A stretch of 64,000 bases of DNA, from NCBI GenBank assembly GCA_003512955.1, contig DOTG01000008.1, positions 34,509 through 98,508 of the forward strand, given 5' to 3'. Source of the stretch: Marinilabiliales bacterium (GTDB lineage: Bacteria; Bacteroidota; Bacteroidia; Bacteroidales; SZUA-534). Shown here one piece after another: positions 27,790 to 37,148 of the stretch; position 1 is the stretch's first letter, and each line of letters begins with the position of its first letter. Below the pieces are notes generated by a model. It searched no databases, was not told where the DNA came from, and worked only from the letters and a program-made list of their open reading frames with translations. The translations under genes were made by a program, and so were the position numbers.

Positions 27790-29427
27790 CTACGGTTTTT
27801 TGAAAATTTCGGTAATAGGTTTCCCCGATGTGGCACTTGGGAACTTAATGTTCAAAAGTGTAGAAACCGTGGGAGCCACATCGGTAATGGTGTGGTATTC
27901 GTAGCTCACACCTTGGGCAACTCCTTTGCCGTAGAATATTACGGGTACGTGCGAATCGTACATATAGGCGGTGTTGTGGGTGGCTCCAACTCCCATGTTG
28001 GCGTACCATCCGGGTTGCATCAGGTAACGGACATCGCCGCTCAGTTTGAAATTAAAACCCATTTGGAGTTTTGCTGCCAGCGATTCGGTATATTCATTCT
28101 GCATAAGCTGCCATGCGGTATAGGTTTCGGCAATCCCGTTTTGGGTTAATAGGAAGGCCGCCAGCATATCCTGAATATTGTTAAGCACCAACTTGTTTTT
28201 TTCAATCAACTCGTGGTCAAAATAAAATTGGTCGTTGCGGTAGGCTACAATCCATTGGCTATTGCCCAGTTTTTGGTTCAGGTGCTGAACGGCTCCTTCG
28301 TAAATCAATTTTTCGTCAAGGCTTCCTGCCGGAACTTTATTATCGATAAGGTATTGAGGGTTTTCGCCTACACCGTGGTCAGCAGTAAGGAATAGTGTAT
28401 AATTGTCTTTTCCAACGTATTCATCTAAGGCTTTAAGCACCCGTGCAATTTCCAAATCCAAGCGGAGGTAGGTATCGTTTATCTCCAGCGAAAGTGGTCC
28501 GTACGTATGTCCCACGGGGTCGGTAGCCGAAAAACAGATATTGAGCATGTCGGTAGTCTGGTCTTTGCCCATATCGGTGTTTTTTAGAATATGTACAGCC
28601 AAGTCAGCCAATAAGCTGTTGCTGAATGGCGAACGGTTGAGGACTTCAAAATAGGGGTTATTTAATGGGGTTAATTCTTTCAGGTTGTATGGGAAGGTCG
28701 GCCGTTGTTTTCCATTGAGTATTTCTTCGTAATTGTTATCGTCGTTTAAACAATTGGGATATGACTCAATGGGTTTTAACAAATTCCATTCTTTTTCCAG
28801 GTATTTAAAAGCCAGTTTTTGGTTGTTAAACTGAACCAGCCATTCCGGGAGTTTGTCCATATAAAAGGTGCTTGTTACATAGTTGCCGGTGGTTAAGTCG
28901 AGCCAAAAGGCACCATCGGCCATGTGCCCGGCAGTTAATACGGCTGCCCGGTCTTTTGTTGATAGGGAGATTACTTTTGATTTTTTGTTGGTAGCAATTT
29001 TCAATTCGTCTGAAATGTTGGTTGTTAACAGATTCCGGGGCGATACTCCCACGGAGATGTTTTCGTTTCCTACGATTTTTTCGGTGGAATCGGTCACGCA
29101 GTAAACAACTTTTTTTGAGTTCCGGTTGTACCAGGAATTGCCAATGATGCCATGGTATTTTGGGGTGGTTCCTGCATAAATACTGGCATGGCCAACTGCC
29201 GTGATGGTTGGGGTATAGTTGAATTGTACATTGCGGCACAGGGTTCCCTGGTTCACCAACCGTTTGAAGCCATCATTGCTGTATTGATCGTAATAGCGGA
29301 GCAGGAAATCCTCACGCATCTGGTCAACCACGATGCCAACAAGTAGCCTGGGAGGTTTATTGATCTGGGCATTTATGGAAAAGATAGCTGTGAAAAGTAA
29401 ACCTGTAAAGAATGTAATCTTTTTCAT
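27790..29427 (-). CDS. pafA: PafA-type alkaline phosphatase
   Basis: 545 residues, signal peptide with cleavage after SINA. The key residues of the monoesterase PafA are all present: Thr76 (nucleophile, in TPTITAVGHAS), Asn97 (GNSWYNR), Lys158 and Arg160 (STKDR), corresponding to Thr79, Asn100, Lys162 and Arg164 of the Elizabethkingia enzyme. Metal ligands are seen in VVDQMRED, SATDPVGHTYG, TADHGVGEN and GATHNTAYM. The length equals that of known PafA. It hydrolyses phosphate monoesters in the periplasm. Here it is the first gene after the terminator-like hairpin at 29565-29597 and could remove phosphate from an inositol- or sugar-phosphate released by the neighbouring EEP phosphodiesterase. 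General phosphate scavenging is the simpler alternative. Confidence 0.9.
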   Translation of the reverse strand: MKKITFFTGLLFTAIFSINAQINKPPRLLVGIVVDQMREDFLLRYYDQYSNDGFKRLVNQGTLCRNVQFNYTPTITAVGHASIYAGTTPKYHGIIGNSWYNRNSKKVVYCVTDSTEKIVGNENISVGVSPRNLLTTNISDELKIATNKKSKVISLSTKDRAAVLTAGHMADGAFWLDLTTGNYVTSTFYMDKLPEWLVQFNNQKLAFKYLEKEWNLLKPIESYPNCLNDDNNYEEILNGKQRPTFPYNLKELTPLNNPYFEVLNRSPFSNSLLADLAVHILKNTDMGKDQTTDMLNICFSATDPVGHTYGPLSLEINDTYLRLDLEIARVLKALDEYVGKDNYTLFLTADHGVGENPQYLIDNKVPAGSLDEKLIYEGAVQHLNQKLGNSQWIVAYRNDQFYFDHELIEKNKLVLNNIQDMLAAFLLTQNGIAETYTAWQLMQNEYTESLAAKLQMGFNFKLSGDVRYLMQPGWYANMGVGATHNTAYMYDSHVPVIFYGKGVAQGVSYEYHTITDVAPTVSTLLNIKFPSATSGKPITEIFKKP

Positions 29428-29564
29428 CGGAGCGTTTTTTATAAATGGACAACAATCGTGATTTTGCCGAATGTACTGATTGATTTTTTGAAATTCTAGT
29501 TTGTTTCAATTAAAATTTGGAAACATGAATGAAAAACTTGTTTCTTTTATTGGATTTTTATGAA

Positions 29565-29597
29565 AAACCTTTCAGGTTATTACTACCTGAAAGGTTT
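29565..29597 (-). terminator. Probable terminator after the EEP-jacalin gene
   Basis: Perfect 13-base arms (AAACCTTTCAGGT at 29565-29577 and its reverse complement at 29585-29597) with a 7-base loop. In the leftward transcript the 3' arm ends GGUUUUU. It is 39 bases beyond the EEP stop codon and about 140 bases ahead of pafA, so it probably separates two transcription units. Confidence 0.65.
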
Positions 29598-29635
29598 AAA
29601 CCCGATATCATTGAATGTTTTAATATAATTATTGA

Positions 29636-31009
29636 TTAAATGGGAGCATAAATAACACCTAATTTGTCCACATTGGTGCCACAACGGCCATGGAACCCTA
29701 CAATTTTCCATCCGTCAGGTGCGGTGTATGTTACAGTGGTGCTTGTAGTAGTTCCACCTGTAAGTGTACGTCCGCTACTGGTAGTATATTTGGCATAAAA
29801 TATCCGGGTGGTATTGTTGTATTTGCCTGAGCAGAGTTTTACCGATTTTACATATTCCCCGGAATTGAGTGTCAGGCTTTTGGCTGTACCGCCTGTTCCA
29901 CCATGAACAAAACTGGTTCCGTTGGAAAGGGTCAGGTTCACCTGATCAATTCTTGAGTCGGCACGCATTCCGATGGTTGTTACTACTGGACTTACAGGGA
30001 TGGCATTTACATCGATAAAGCTGGTTCCGTGTGGACCACCAAATTGGTCGCTCAACCGGAGGTTGTTGGCTAAAGTATATTGGAATTTGGTATAAATCGG
30101 GCGGTGGTCCGAAAGCATGTTGCCATCTTCATCACGGAATTTGGCATCTTCGTAAGTAAAATCAACAGCCTGGAGGTTGATGAAATTATTACTGCGGTAA
30201 AATATTTTGTCCACCAATTCACAGGTAAAATCAGTAAGAATGGCTGATTCATGGCAAACCAACGGATCGGAACCCTGTACAGGCTCCAGACCATCCATGA
30301 TAAGTTCAATCCAGGAATCGGTAGCCCCTAAATTGTCTGATACTAAACGGATGTTGTCCTCGGCGCGGGTATAGCGGCAATTGAAATCTCCGGTAATAAT
30401 AAAGGCATTGTTTGCCGATTGGGTTTGTACATAATTCACGAACTGGGTTACATTTGCCCGGCGGGCTGCATAATCGGCAGTTTCTGAACCTGCATTGGTG
30501 TGCAGGTTGTACAAGTCAAGGTAAACCCCTTCATCAAGTCTTAAACGTAACCAGGTAAAACCTTTGGGAGTCAGGCAATCGGTGCCATTGCAATCGTTCC
30601 AATCTACCCGGACCAAATCGTCAGAAAAGGGGTAATCTGACATGGTGTTCAAGCCATCGCCAATGCCCATTCCCCCACTAGTTGGAGTGCAATAGGGATG
30701 CAGATCGCCTTCATATAGGGCGGCGTGGTAATTAAAATCTTCCTGAACCTGAACAATATCATAATCGTTCACCAAAACACCTATTTTGGGTGTATTTACC
30801 GAGGGGTCTCCGCTTGAAAACGGTTCAAGCAAACCCGCTACGTTATAATCCAGTATGGTAAATTCCCCAAACGGGGAGGCCGATTTAAGGGTCGAAACAG
30901 TGGATTTGGGTTGTATATTTTCTGATATTGAATTAATTGGCTCTTTATCTTGACATTGTGTTAAGAGCAATACAATACCCATCCATAAAAATATTTTTTT
31001 GGTAGTCAT
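29636..31009 (-). CDS. EEP-family phosphodiesterase lipoprotein with C-terminal jacalin-like lectin domain
   Basis: 457 residues. A lipoprotein signal ends LLLTQC. Residues about 50-315 are an endonuclease/exonuclease/phosphatase (EEP) domain: LDYNVAGL, the metal-binding Glu in VQVQED, YNLHTNAG, ITGDFNCR (about 206-213) and LSDHRPIY (about 300). Residues about 320-457 match a jacalin-like beta-prism lectin: FGGPHGTSF, SRIDQVNLTLSNG, GGTGGTAKSLTL, GEYVKSVKL, WKIVGFHGRCG, LGVIYAPI. EEP enzymes include DNase I, inositol polyphosphate 5-phosphatases and neutral sphingomyelinase/Isc1, which acts on inositol phosphosphingolipids. The lectin fusion and glycan-locus setting favour a phosphodiester in a glycoconjugate over DNA. 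Its stop codon is followed by the hairpin at 29565-29597, and it may have its own promoter in the 119-base gap upstream. Confidence 0.85.
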   Translation of the reverse strand: MTTKKIFLWMGIVLLLTQCQDKEPINSISENIQPKSTVSTLKSASPFGEFTILDYNVAGLLEPFSSGDPSVNTPKIGVLVNDYDIVQVQEDFNYHAALYEGDLHPYCTPTSGGMGIGDGLNTMSDYPFSDDLVRVDWNDCNGTDCLTPKGFTWLRLRLDEGVYLDLYNLHTNAGSETADYAARRANVTQFVNYVQTQSANNAFIITGDFNCRYTRAEDNIRLVSDNLGATDSWIELIMDGLEPVQGSDPLVCHESAILTDFTCELVDKIFYRSNNFINLQAVDFTYEDAKFRDEDGNMLSDHRPIYTKFQYTLANNLRLSDQFGGPHGTSFIDVNAIPVSPVVTTIGMRADSRIDQVNLTLSNGTSFVHGGTGGTAKSLTLNSGEYVKSVKLCSGKYNNTTRIFYAKYTTSSGRTLTGGTTTSTTVTYTAPDGWKIVGFHGRCGTNVDKLGVIYAPI

Positions 31010-31079
31010 AGTTCCTAAATTTAGTGGTATGTTAGTTTTTGTTTAGCCGTGTCAATTGGTTCTATTGGAGAGGATAAAG

Positions 31080-31109
31080 AAAAGAGATGCAAAAATTCGC
31101 ATCTCTTTT
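31080..31109 (-). terminator. Probable terminator after the LRR repeat gene
   Basis: Perfect 11-base arms, AAAAGAGATGC (31080-31090) and GCATCTCTTTT (31099-31109), with an 8-base loop, starting 20 bases beyond the stop codon of the gene ending at 31129. The leftward transcript ends the stem in UUUU followed by CUUU. It probably closes the SusC-led transcription unit. Confidence 0.65.
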
Positions 31110-31128
31110 CAATGAGAAAATTTACCTA

Positions 31129-34100
31129 CTACTTTTTAGTTATCTTTTGAACATACATTGAACCGTCGCATTTAACTGTTAAGAAATAAATGCCCGAATT
31201 CAAATTTAATGTTTCAATAACCAGCGAATTTTCATTTAAGTTGTTTTGCATCCAAACTGTTTGACCAGTAATGTCAATAATTGTAACTGATTCCATTGTT
31301 TCTTTGCTTTCAACTTTGATGTAGTTATCGCAAGGATTTGGATAGATATTGGCTACAATTGCGGCATCTTTAATTGAGTTGATCAGGTTGTTTGCCACGC
31401 TAGATGGGCCAAAGGCTTTCACGTTTCCACCAGTGGTTCCTTTTAAGGCACCGGGGGTGTAGGTTATAGTCAAAGCCGAGGACTCGCTCACGATTTTTGA
31501 TTCAAGAGTCAAATCAATGGTTTTTGCATCAGTTCCATTTAGGCTAACCGCAGTAACAGGAATAGTAACATCGCCTTCTTTAAAGGTAAAGCTTGCTGTT
31601 TCTGCCGAAGGATCGGCCAATTCATAATCGAAAACCACAGAGATAACTGTACCAGCTTCGTTAGAGGCTCCCGATACAAATGCAGGAACGGCTACTACTT
31701 CGTCAATGGTAAATAGGGCACGGATTTCGAAGTTTTCTACCAAACTGCTTTGTACTCTAACAACGTATTCTCCGGTATCGGTACGTATTACCGATGAAAT
31801 TGCATAAGCAGTATCGGTAGAAATCGGAATCTGCATATCGTTATAGAACCAAGCGTAAGCCTCGCCATCGGGAACATATAAATCAAATTTCACGGCATCG
31901 CCTTCAGTCAGGCTGAAGTTTTGAGCCTCTTGTGCATATTGATAATCATCGCTAAAGGTATAATTAGCTGCAGAGTCGTGATATTGTTTTACATCGGCAA
32001 AAGTGAAGAAGTTCCCGGTCAATTGAACTTTGGCGGCTGTGTTTTTAATGTCAACAAAAGTCAGAGGGCCTTCCAGTTTATTGCTTTGCAGATACAAACG
32101 TTCCAGTTGGGTAGCATTTGCAATTGTTGCAGGCACGGCACCGGTAAAGTTGCTTTCGTGTAAGTACGCTTTTTTAAGCGCGGGCAAGTTGAATACTTCC
32201 TCAGGAATGGTTCCGCCCAAATAGGTCTGTTGGAAGTTGATTTCGCTCAGATTTACCATGCTTTCGATTCCAGCAGGGATACCACCTGTGATATTGGTGA
32301 ATTTAATCTGTAATTTTTTCAGATTGGTCAGATTCCATATTTCAGACGGAATTGAACCGCTTACTGGCGAAATGGTTACAGGATTTTCAAGACCCATTAT
32401 TTTTAGTGAAGTTAATGCGGTAAGGTTACCAATTGATGGGGAAAGTGTGCCACCCATGTTCATGCCTTCAGTAGAAAGCTCGGTAACTCTACCACCAGAA
32501 ACAACTACACCAGCCCAGGTGCTTACCTCTCCTGTGAGCCAGTTGGTGGCATTAGTCCAGTTGGCACCATCGCCTGCGTTATAAATATCAACTAAGGCCA
32601 AAGAGTCGCGTTGGAGATCGGTATAATTCAACGACAGTTCGTAAACGGAACGGATGTCGAAATTAGCTACCAATGATGATTGAGCCTTGCAAACATAAGT
32701 TCCTTCATCATCGAAACTGAAATCTGAAATAACAAGGGTTTCATCAGTTGAGATTGGTGCAGTAGCTTCGTCTTTAAACCAAGCATAAGCTTCACCACCA
32801 GTAGCTGTTCCGGTTAAGGTATATTCTGAACCTTCTGCAAGAATGGCTACTACTTTTTCTTTGGCATACTGGTAATCATCACTAAAGGTGTAATAAGCCG
32901 CAGAATCGTGGTATTGTTTTACATCGGCAAAAGTAAAGAAGTTACCGGTCAATTGAACTTTGGCGGCTGTATTCTTAATATCAACAAAAGTTAAAGGACC
33001 TACCAATTTATTGCTTTGCAGGTACAAACGCTCCAACTGTGTTGCATTTGCAATTGAAGCAGGTACGGTACCAGTAAAGTTACTTTCATGCAGGTATGCT
33101 TTTTTAAGTGCAGGTAAGTTGAATACTTCCTCAGGAATGGTTCCACCCAAATAGGTTTGCTGGAAGTTGATTTCATACATCGAGGTCATATTTGCAAGAC
33201 CAGCAGATGGCAGTTGACCGGTCATTCCGGTGAACTTGATTTGTAACCTTCCGATTTTGGTACAGTTCCATAATTCGGCAGGAACAGGACCGGTAAGGTT
33301 TGGGGCATCCTGGATTTCAAAACGGGTAAGTTCTGTTAACTGACCGATGGCTGGAGAAAGAGTGCCTCCCATGTTGGCCTGGTTAATAGTTAGTTCAGTA
33401 ACCCTGCCATTTGCAAATGTTACATATTGCCAGGTGTCAATTGGGCCTGTCAGCCAGTTTGTAGCCGATGTCCAGTTGGCTCCATCGCCGGCATTGTAAA
33501 TAGCTACCAAAGCTAACGAGTCGCGTTGGCGATCGGTAATATCCAACGTAATTTTGTAGATAGAGCGGATATCGAAATTAGCAACCAGTGATGATTGCGC
33601 CTTACAAGTGTAAGTTCCTTCAGCATCCAAAGTAGTGGCCGAAACCTGGTAGGTAGGATCGGTTGACAAAACGGTACTCAAACCTTCTTTAAACCAGGCA
33701 TAAGCTTCGGCGCCGGCTACTGTTCCATCGAGGGTTTCTTCGGAATTCAACCCAATTTCAATGGTTGTGATTTCTTTTGCAAACTGATAATCGTCGGTAA
33801 GGGCGTAGTTAGCAGCCGAGTCGTGGTACTGTTTTACATCGGCAAAGCTAAAGAAGTTACCCGTTAACTGGACTTTTGAAGCAGTATTTTTGATATTTAC
33901 AAAAGTCAGAGGACCAACCAATTTATTGCTTTGCAGATACAAACGGGTGAGTTGGGTGGCATTGGCAACTGTTGCAGGTACGGTACCTGTAAAGTTGCTT
34001 TCGTGCAAATACGCTTTTGTCAGTGCAGGTAAGGTAAATACTTCCTCAGGGATGGTTCCACCCAAGTAGGTCTGCTGGAAGTTGATTTCACCCAAGGCGG

Positions 34101-34518
34101 TCATGTTAGCTAAACCTGCCGATGGCAGTTGGCCTGTCATTCCGGTGAATTTGATTTGCAACCTTGTAATTTTGGTACAGTTCCATAATTCGGCAGGAAC
34201 AGGACCGGTAAGGTTTGGGGCATCCTGGATTTCGAAACGGGTAAGTTCTGTTAACTGACCGATTGAAGGTGAAAGGGTACCTCCCATGTTGGCTTGGTTG
34301 ATGGTTAGTTCAGTAACCCTATCACCGGTTACAGTTACATGTTGCCAGGTGTTTACAGGCCCGGTTAGCCAATTGGTGGCACTGGTCCAATTAGACCCAT
34401 CGCCGGCATTGTAAATATCGACCAAGGCCAGGGAGTCGGCAACCTGAACCTGAGCCTTCAACCGTGAAAATCCCGGTAAAAGGCAAATTGCAAGTAGAAG
34501 TAAAAAGGTTTTTTTCAT
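31129..34518 (-). CDS. Secreted leucine-rich-repeat protein with three tandem ~305-residue units and T9SS sorting domain
   Basis: 1129 residues: signal peptide (cleavage near RLKAQ), then three consecutive units of about 305 residues that each begin DSLALV(D/A)IYNAGDG-NW. Each unit has a short leucine-rich section (GGTLSPSIG, GGTIPEEVF, YLQSNKL-GPLTF), then VQLTGNFF-FADVKQYHDSAA and an Ig-like segment ending AQSSLV-NF-IR. A SwmB-like beta domain (about 950-1050) and a C-terminal type IX sorting domain (ANIYPNPCDN...GIYFLTVKC...QKITKK) follow. T9SS substrates are exported to the surface or medium. With SusC/SusD upstream it is probably a surface glycan- or host-binding protein; no enzyme motif is visible. 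The unit similarity extends to the DNA, with a period of about 915 bases. Confidence 0.85.
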   Translation of the reverse strand: MKKTFLLLLAICLLPGFSRLKAQVQVADSLALVDIYNAGDGSNWTSATNWLTGPVNTWQHVTVTGDRVTELTINQANMGGTLSPSIGQLTELTRFEIQDAPNLTGPVPAELWNCTKITRLQIKFTGMTGQLPSAGLANMTALGEINFQQTYLGGTIPEEVFTLPALTKAYLHESNFTGTVPATVANATQLTRLYLQSNKLVGPLTFVNIKNTASKVQLTGNFFSFADVKQYHDSAANYALTDDYQFAKEITTIEIGLNSEETLDGTVAGAEAYAWFKEGLSTVLSTDPTYQVSATTLDAEGTYTCKAQSSLVANFDIRSIYKITLDITDRQRDSLALVAIYNAGDGANWTSATNWLTGPIDTWQYVTFANGRVTELTINQANMGGTLSPAIGQLTELTRFEIQDAPNLTGPVPAELWNCTKIGRLQIKFTGMTGQLPSAGLANMTSMYEINFQQTYLGGTIPEEVFNLPALKKAYLHESNFTGTVPASIANATQLERLYLQSNKLVGPLTFVDIKNTAAKVQLTGNFFTFADVKQYHDSAAYYTFSDDYQYAKEKVVAILAEGSEYTLTGTATGGEAYAWFKDEATAPISTDETLVISDFSFDDEGTYVCKAQSSLVANFDIRSVYELSLNYTDLQRDSLALVDIYNAGDGANWTNATNWLTGEVSTWAGVVVSGGRVTELSTEGMNMGGTLSPSIGNLTALTSLKIMGLENPVTISPVSGSIPSEIWNLTNLKKLQIKFTNITGGIPAGIESMVNLSEINFQQTYLGGTIPEEVFNLPALKKAYLHESNFTGAVPATIANATQLERLYLQSNKLEGPLTFVDIKNTAAKVQLTGNFFTFADVKQYHDSAANYTFSDDYQYAQEAQNFSLTEGDAVKFDLYVPDGEAYAWFYNDMQIPISTDTAYAISSVIRTDTGEYVVRVQSSLVENFEIRALFTIDEVVAVPAFVSGASNEAGTVISVVFDYELADPSAETASFTFKEGDVTIPVTAVSLNGTDAKTIDLTLESKIVSESSALTITYTPGALKGTTGGNVKAFGPSSVANNLINSIKDAAIVANIYPNPCDNYIKVESKETMESVTIIDITGQTVWMQNNLNENSLVIETLNLNSGIYFLTVKCDGSMYVQKITKK

Positions 34519-34548
34519 ACAAGTAGTTATTTATTAAACATTAGACAA

Positions 34549-37137
34549 TTATTTTTTAATGAATCGGCTTTGGAAGTTCCGGTCGGAATGATCGGTTACC
34601 TCTAAAAAGTATATTCCGGGTTTCAGCGATGAAATTTCCATTGGTGAGGCCGTATTTTGGATAGTATTAATTTTTTGCCCCAAAACAGTATAGATGTTTA
34701 CTTTTTTGATAGTTTCATGATTCGGTAAGCTGATCCAGAGGAAGCCACCAGCAACAGGGTTTGGATAAATGCTCATTTTTTCTGCGGCTGAGGAATTGCC
34801 TGGAATGTCAGTTAATTGTCCAAAAGTACACCATACGGTATCATTTGCAACAACGGTATGCGACCGCTTCATGGGCGAGTTATTTTCCCAGGTGTTGCCA
34901 TTCCTGAAATTGAAAATGATAGTCTCACCGGGTAAATATCCTTTTGCAGTTGTAATGTAGCTGGAATCGGGGTGGTTTTCGTCCGTAGCTGTCATTAACA
35001 TACCCGTGCTCCAATCGTTGTTAATTCCCATTAAATAGGGTTCAATAGCTTGTACTTCATTGGCAGCCAGATACTCTTTCATGTCCAGGATGAGGGTCAC
35101 GGAATTTGTCCGGTAATTAAACACGGTATCGCCTGTAACCGAGCCTTGGGCGTACGAAACCGATAAATTAAGATTTGCGGTACCGCTTATTAACGAATCA
35201 TTGTTGATTTGAACGGGAGTAATCGTATAGGTAATGACCCCGGTAATTGGATCAGTGTTAACAACAGTATCATAGGTAATGGTAACTATTTGGTTATATA
35301 CTTCCCAATCGTAGCTGCCATCGTTTAATTGTAGGTTTATGGTCCAGGTATGATCCCCAGAAGTTTCATCGCCATTGGTGCCATCATCGAAAAGTGGGAA
35401 AGGTAAGTTTTTCATATCGCCTTTAACAACCACTTGGCCAATCAAACCGGTACCATCAACTACTTTTAAGTTCATTGAAACCTTGTTTTCGCTCACAATA
35501 TTCTCCACCGGAAAATCAGAGAATGATTGAAGAGCCGCACCGTACAATGCTGTTAAATCACCTTTTTGGTATGTTACGGTAATAATGTCTGCATTGTTTA
35601 AGGAGCCATCGAGGTTGAGGGCAATCTTTTTGGAGATGTTCGTGTTAATATCTCCATTTAATAGGGTTATCCCGGTAGCATTGACCTCAGTGGTGGCAGA
35701 AATTGTAAAATTGTTTGCATTGAAGGTGGCAGGGTCCATAAAATGGTCAAACTCTAAAATTATACTTTCCCCATTGGCATTGGTAATGGCCGATACAATA
35801 GTTGGAGTTTCCCTGGCGATATTTGTTACTGCTTTGGCTGCGAATGAATCTAAAGCACCACCATTAACATCTGTCACGGTACCTTTAGTATAAGAAAGGG
35901 TTACCACATCATTTTTCAAGATGGATGCTGCCAATTCAAGAGTGATGATTTCATTCAGCCTGCCTGTACGGCTAATTCCGTTAACAGGAATAGATGCACC
36001 GTTTCGGGTCACCGTAAATTCAGTGGTTTGAGCAGATAATGGAGTAACCATGGGTTTGCTGAACGAAAGCGATATTGTGTTCCCGCTATAAGAGGTATAG
36101 GCTTTTTTAACCACAGGAACTGAAGGAACGAACGTTACATGAATCGGTTTGGTAAAAGTATTTACATAATCGGCATTGGCATCGTTTAGCCTAATGTATT
36201 CGTTAGCAATAACAACGGTATAATTACCTGTATCGCTGGCAGTAACATTGTTGTCGGTATAAGTAGTACCCGTCATGTAAGTGTTAAAGCCTTTTTTATA
36301 CCAGGTACAGGTTCCCTGTGTTCCGGCATCGTTGCATGTTAATGTTATGCTGCTGCCCGGTGCAACCACAATTTCAGATGCCCGGCCTACATCATGCTGA
36401 TCGCGGGCTTCATATTCATAGCCTTTGTCCACCATATAGGCTACTGTGGGTTCCAGAGTTGCCCATGAAATTTGGTTCCGGTAAACCCATAAAGAAGCCC
36501 AGGGATCGGTAATAAAATCAATTACGGGTATGCTGTCGAAATAATTGTCGCGGAAATTGGGATATTTCAAATTGGTGCAATTGCGTAAAGCGCTGCTGAG
36601 GATCCCTGAAAAAAAGGCCCCTTCAAAATCAAAAGCCAGTATGGTTGGTTGATATAATTCGTCGGGTAACTCAGTATTCTTTAAACCGGCGTTGCCATTT
36701 ACTTTAAACCATTCCAAAGCGGTTAATAGGCCAACCTCCTTTGGAACATAACCTGCCAGTTTATTCTCACCTGCCGAACGCCTACTTAGTGTTGGATGCA
36801 AATGGATGACCCGCCAGGCGGAATCGGCAGTGTTACCAATTTGCCGCTTGGCTAGGGTTACACCAAACCAGTTTTTTACAGGTCCTTCGAGCCATTTACC
36901 TAAGCCTGCATTAGGATAATCAACGGTATAATAAATTAATACATCATCGGAGAGATATGCGGTTGAAAAATCTGAGGCCGAATTGGAAATCCAATCGGGG
37001 CCGCCCGTGGCATTATAGAAAGCAACCAAAGCCAAGGAATCTTGCTCGGCACAGCGGGTATAACCGGAATAATCTTGTGGTTTTACGGTTGTTAGCGTGG
37101 CAAGTATCGTGTAAAATAGTAAAATCCCTTTTTTCAT
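34549..37137 (-). CDS. Secreted multi-domain protein: LRR-like, Ig-like and SwmB domains with T9SS sorting domain
   Basis: 862 residues. Signal peptide, then an N-terminal region beginning CAEQDSLALVAFYNATGG, clearly related to the units of the neighbouring LRR protein. An Ig-like segment (IVVAPGSSITLTC...GNYTVVIANEY) is followed by two SwmB-like repeats of about 100 residues (SGNTISLSFSKPM; NGESIILEFDHFM), a beta-sandwich module resembling extracellular carbohydrate-binding E-set domains (VVVKGDMKNLPFPLFDDG, about 560-720) and a C-terminal type IX sorting domain (MSIYPNPVAGG...PGIYFLEVTDH). No catalytic motif is visible. It lies 30 bases from the LRR gene and 11 bases from the lipoprotein gene, so it belongs to the SusC-led operon. 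A surface glycan-binding role is likely. Confidence 0.8.
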   Translation of the reverse strand: MKKGILLFYTILATLTTVKPQDYSGYTRCAEQDSLALVAFYNATGGPDWISNSASDFSTAYLSDDVLIYYTVDYPNAGLGKWLEGPVKNWFGVTLAKRQIGNTADSAWRVIHLHPTLSRRSAGENKLAGYVPKEVGLLTALEWFKVNGNAGLKNTELPDELYQPTILAFDFEGAFFSGILSSALRNCTNLKYPNFRDNYFDSIPVIDFITDPWASLWVYRNQISWATLEPTVAYMVDKGYEYEARDQHDVGRASEIVVAPGSSITLTCNDAGTQGTCTWYKKGFNTYMTGTTYTDNNVTASDTGNYTVVIANEYIRLNDANADYVNTFTKPIHVTFVPSVPVVKKAYTSYSGNTISLSFSKPMVTPLSAQTTEFTVTRNGASIPVNGISRTGRLNEIITLELAASILKNDVVTLSYTKGTVTDVNGGALDSFAAKAVTNIARETPTIVSAITNANGESIILEFDHFMDPATFNANNFTISATTEVNATGITLLNGDINTNISKKIALNLDGSLNNADIITVTYQKGDLTALYGAALQSFSDFPVENIVSENKVSMNLKVVDGTGLIGQVVVKGDMKNLPFPLFDDGTNGDETSGDHTWTINLQLNDGSYDWEVYNQIVTITYDTVVNTDPITGVITYTITPVQINNDSLISGTANLNLSVSYAQGSVTGDTVFNYRTNSVTLILDMKEYLAANEVQAIEPYLMGINNDWSTGMLMTATDENHPDSSYITTAKGYLPGETIIFNFRNGNTWENNSPMKRSHTVVANDTVWCTFGQLTDIPGNSSAAEKMSIYPNPVAGGFLWISLPNHETIKKVNIYTVLGQKINTIQNTASPMEISSLKPGIYFLEVTDHSDRNFQSRFIKK

Positions 37138-37148
37138 CTGTTTAACTT

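Noticed and set aside
31129..34518. Possible CRISPR-like periodicity
   Set aside because: The repeats are 915-base coding units of one open frame, not short repeats with unique spacers. No CRISPR array is seen in the window.
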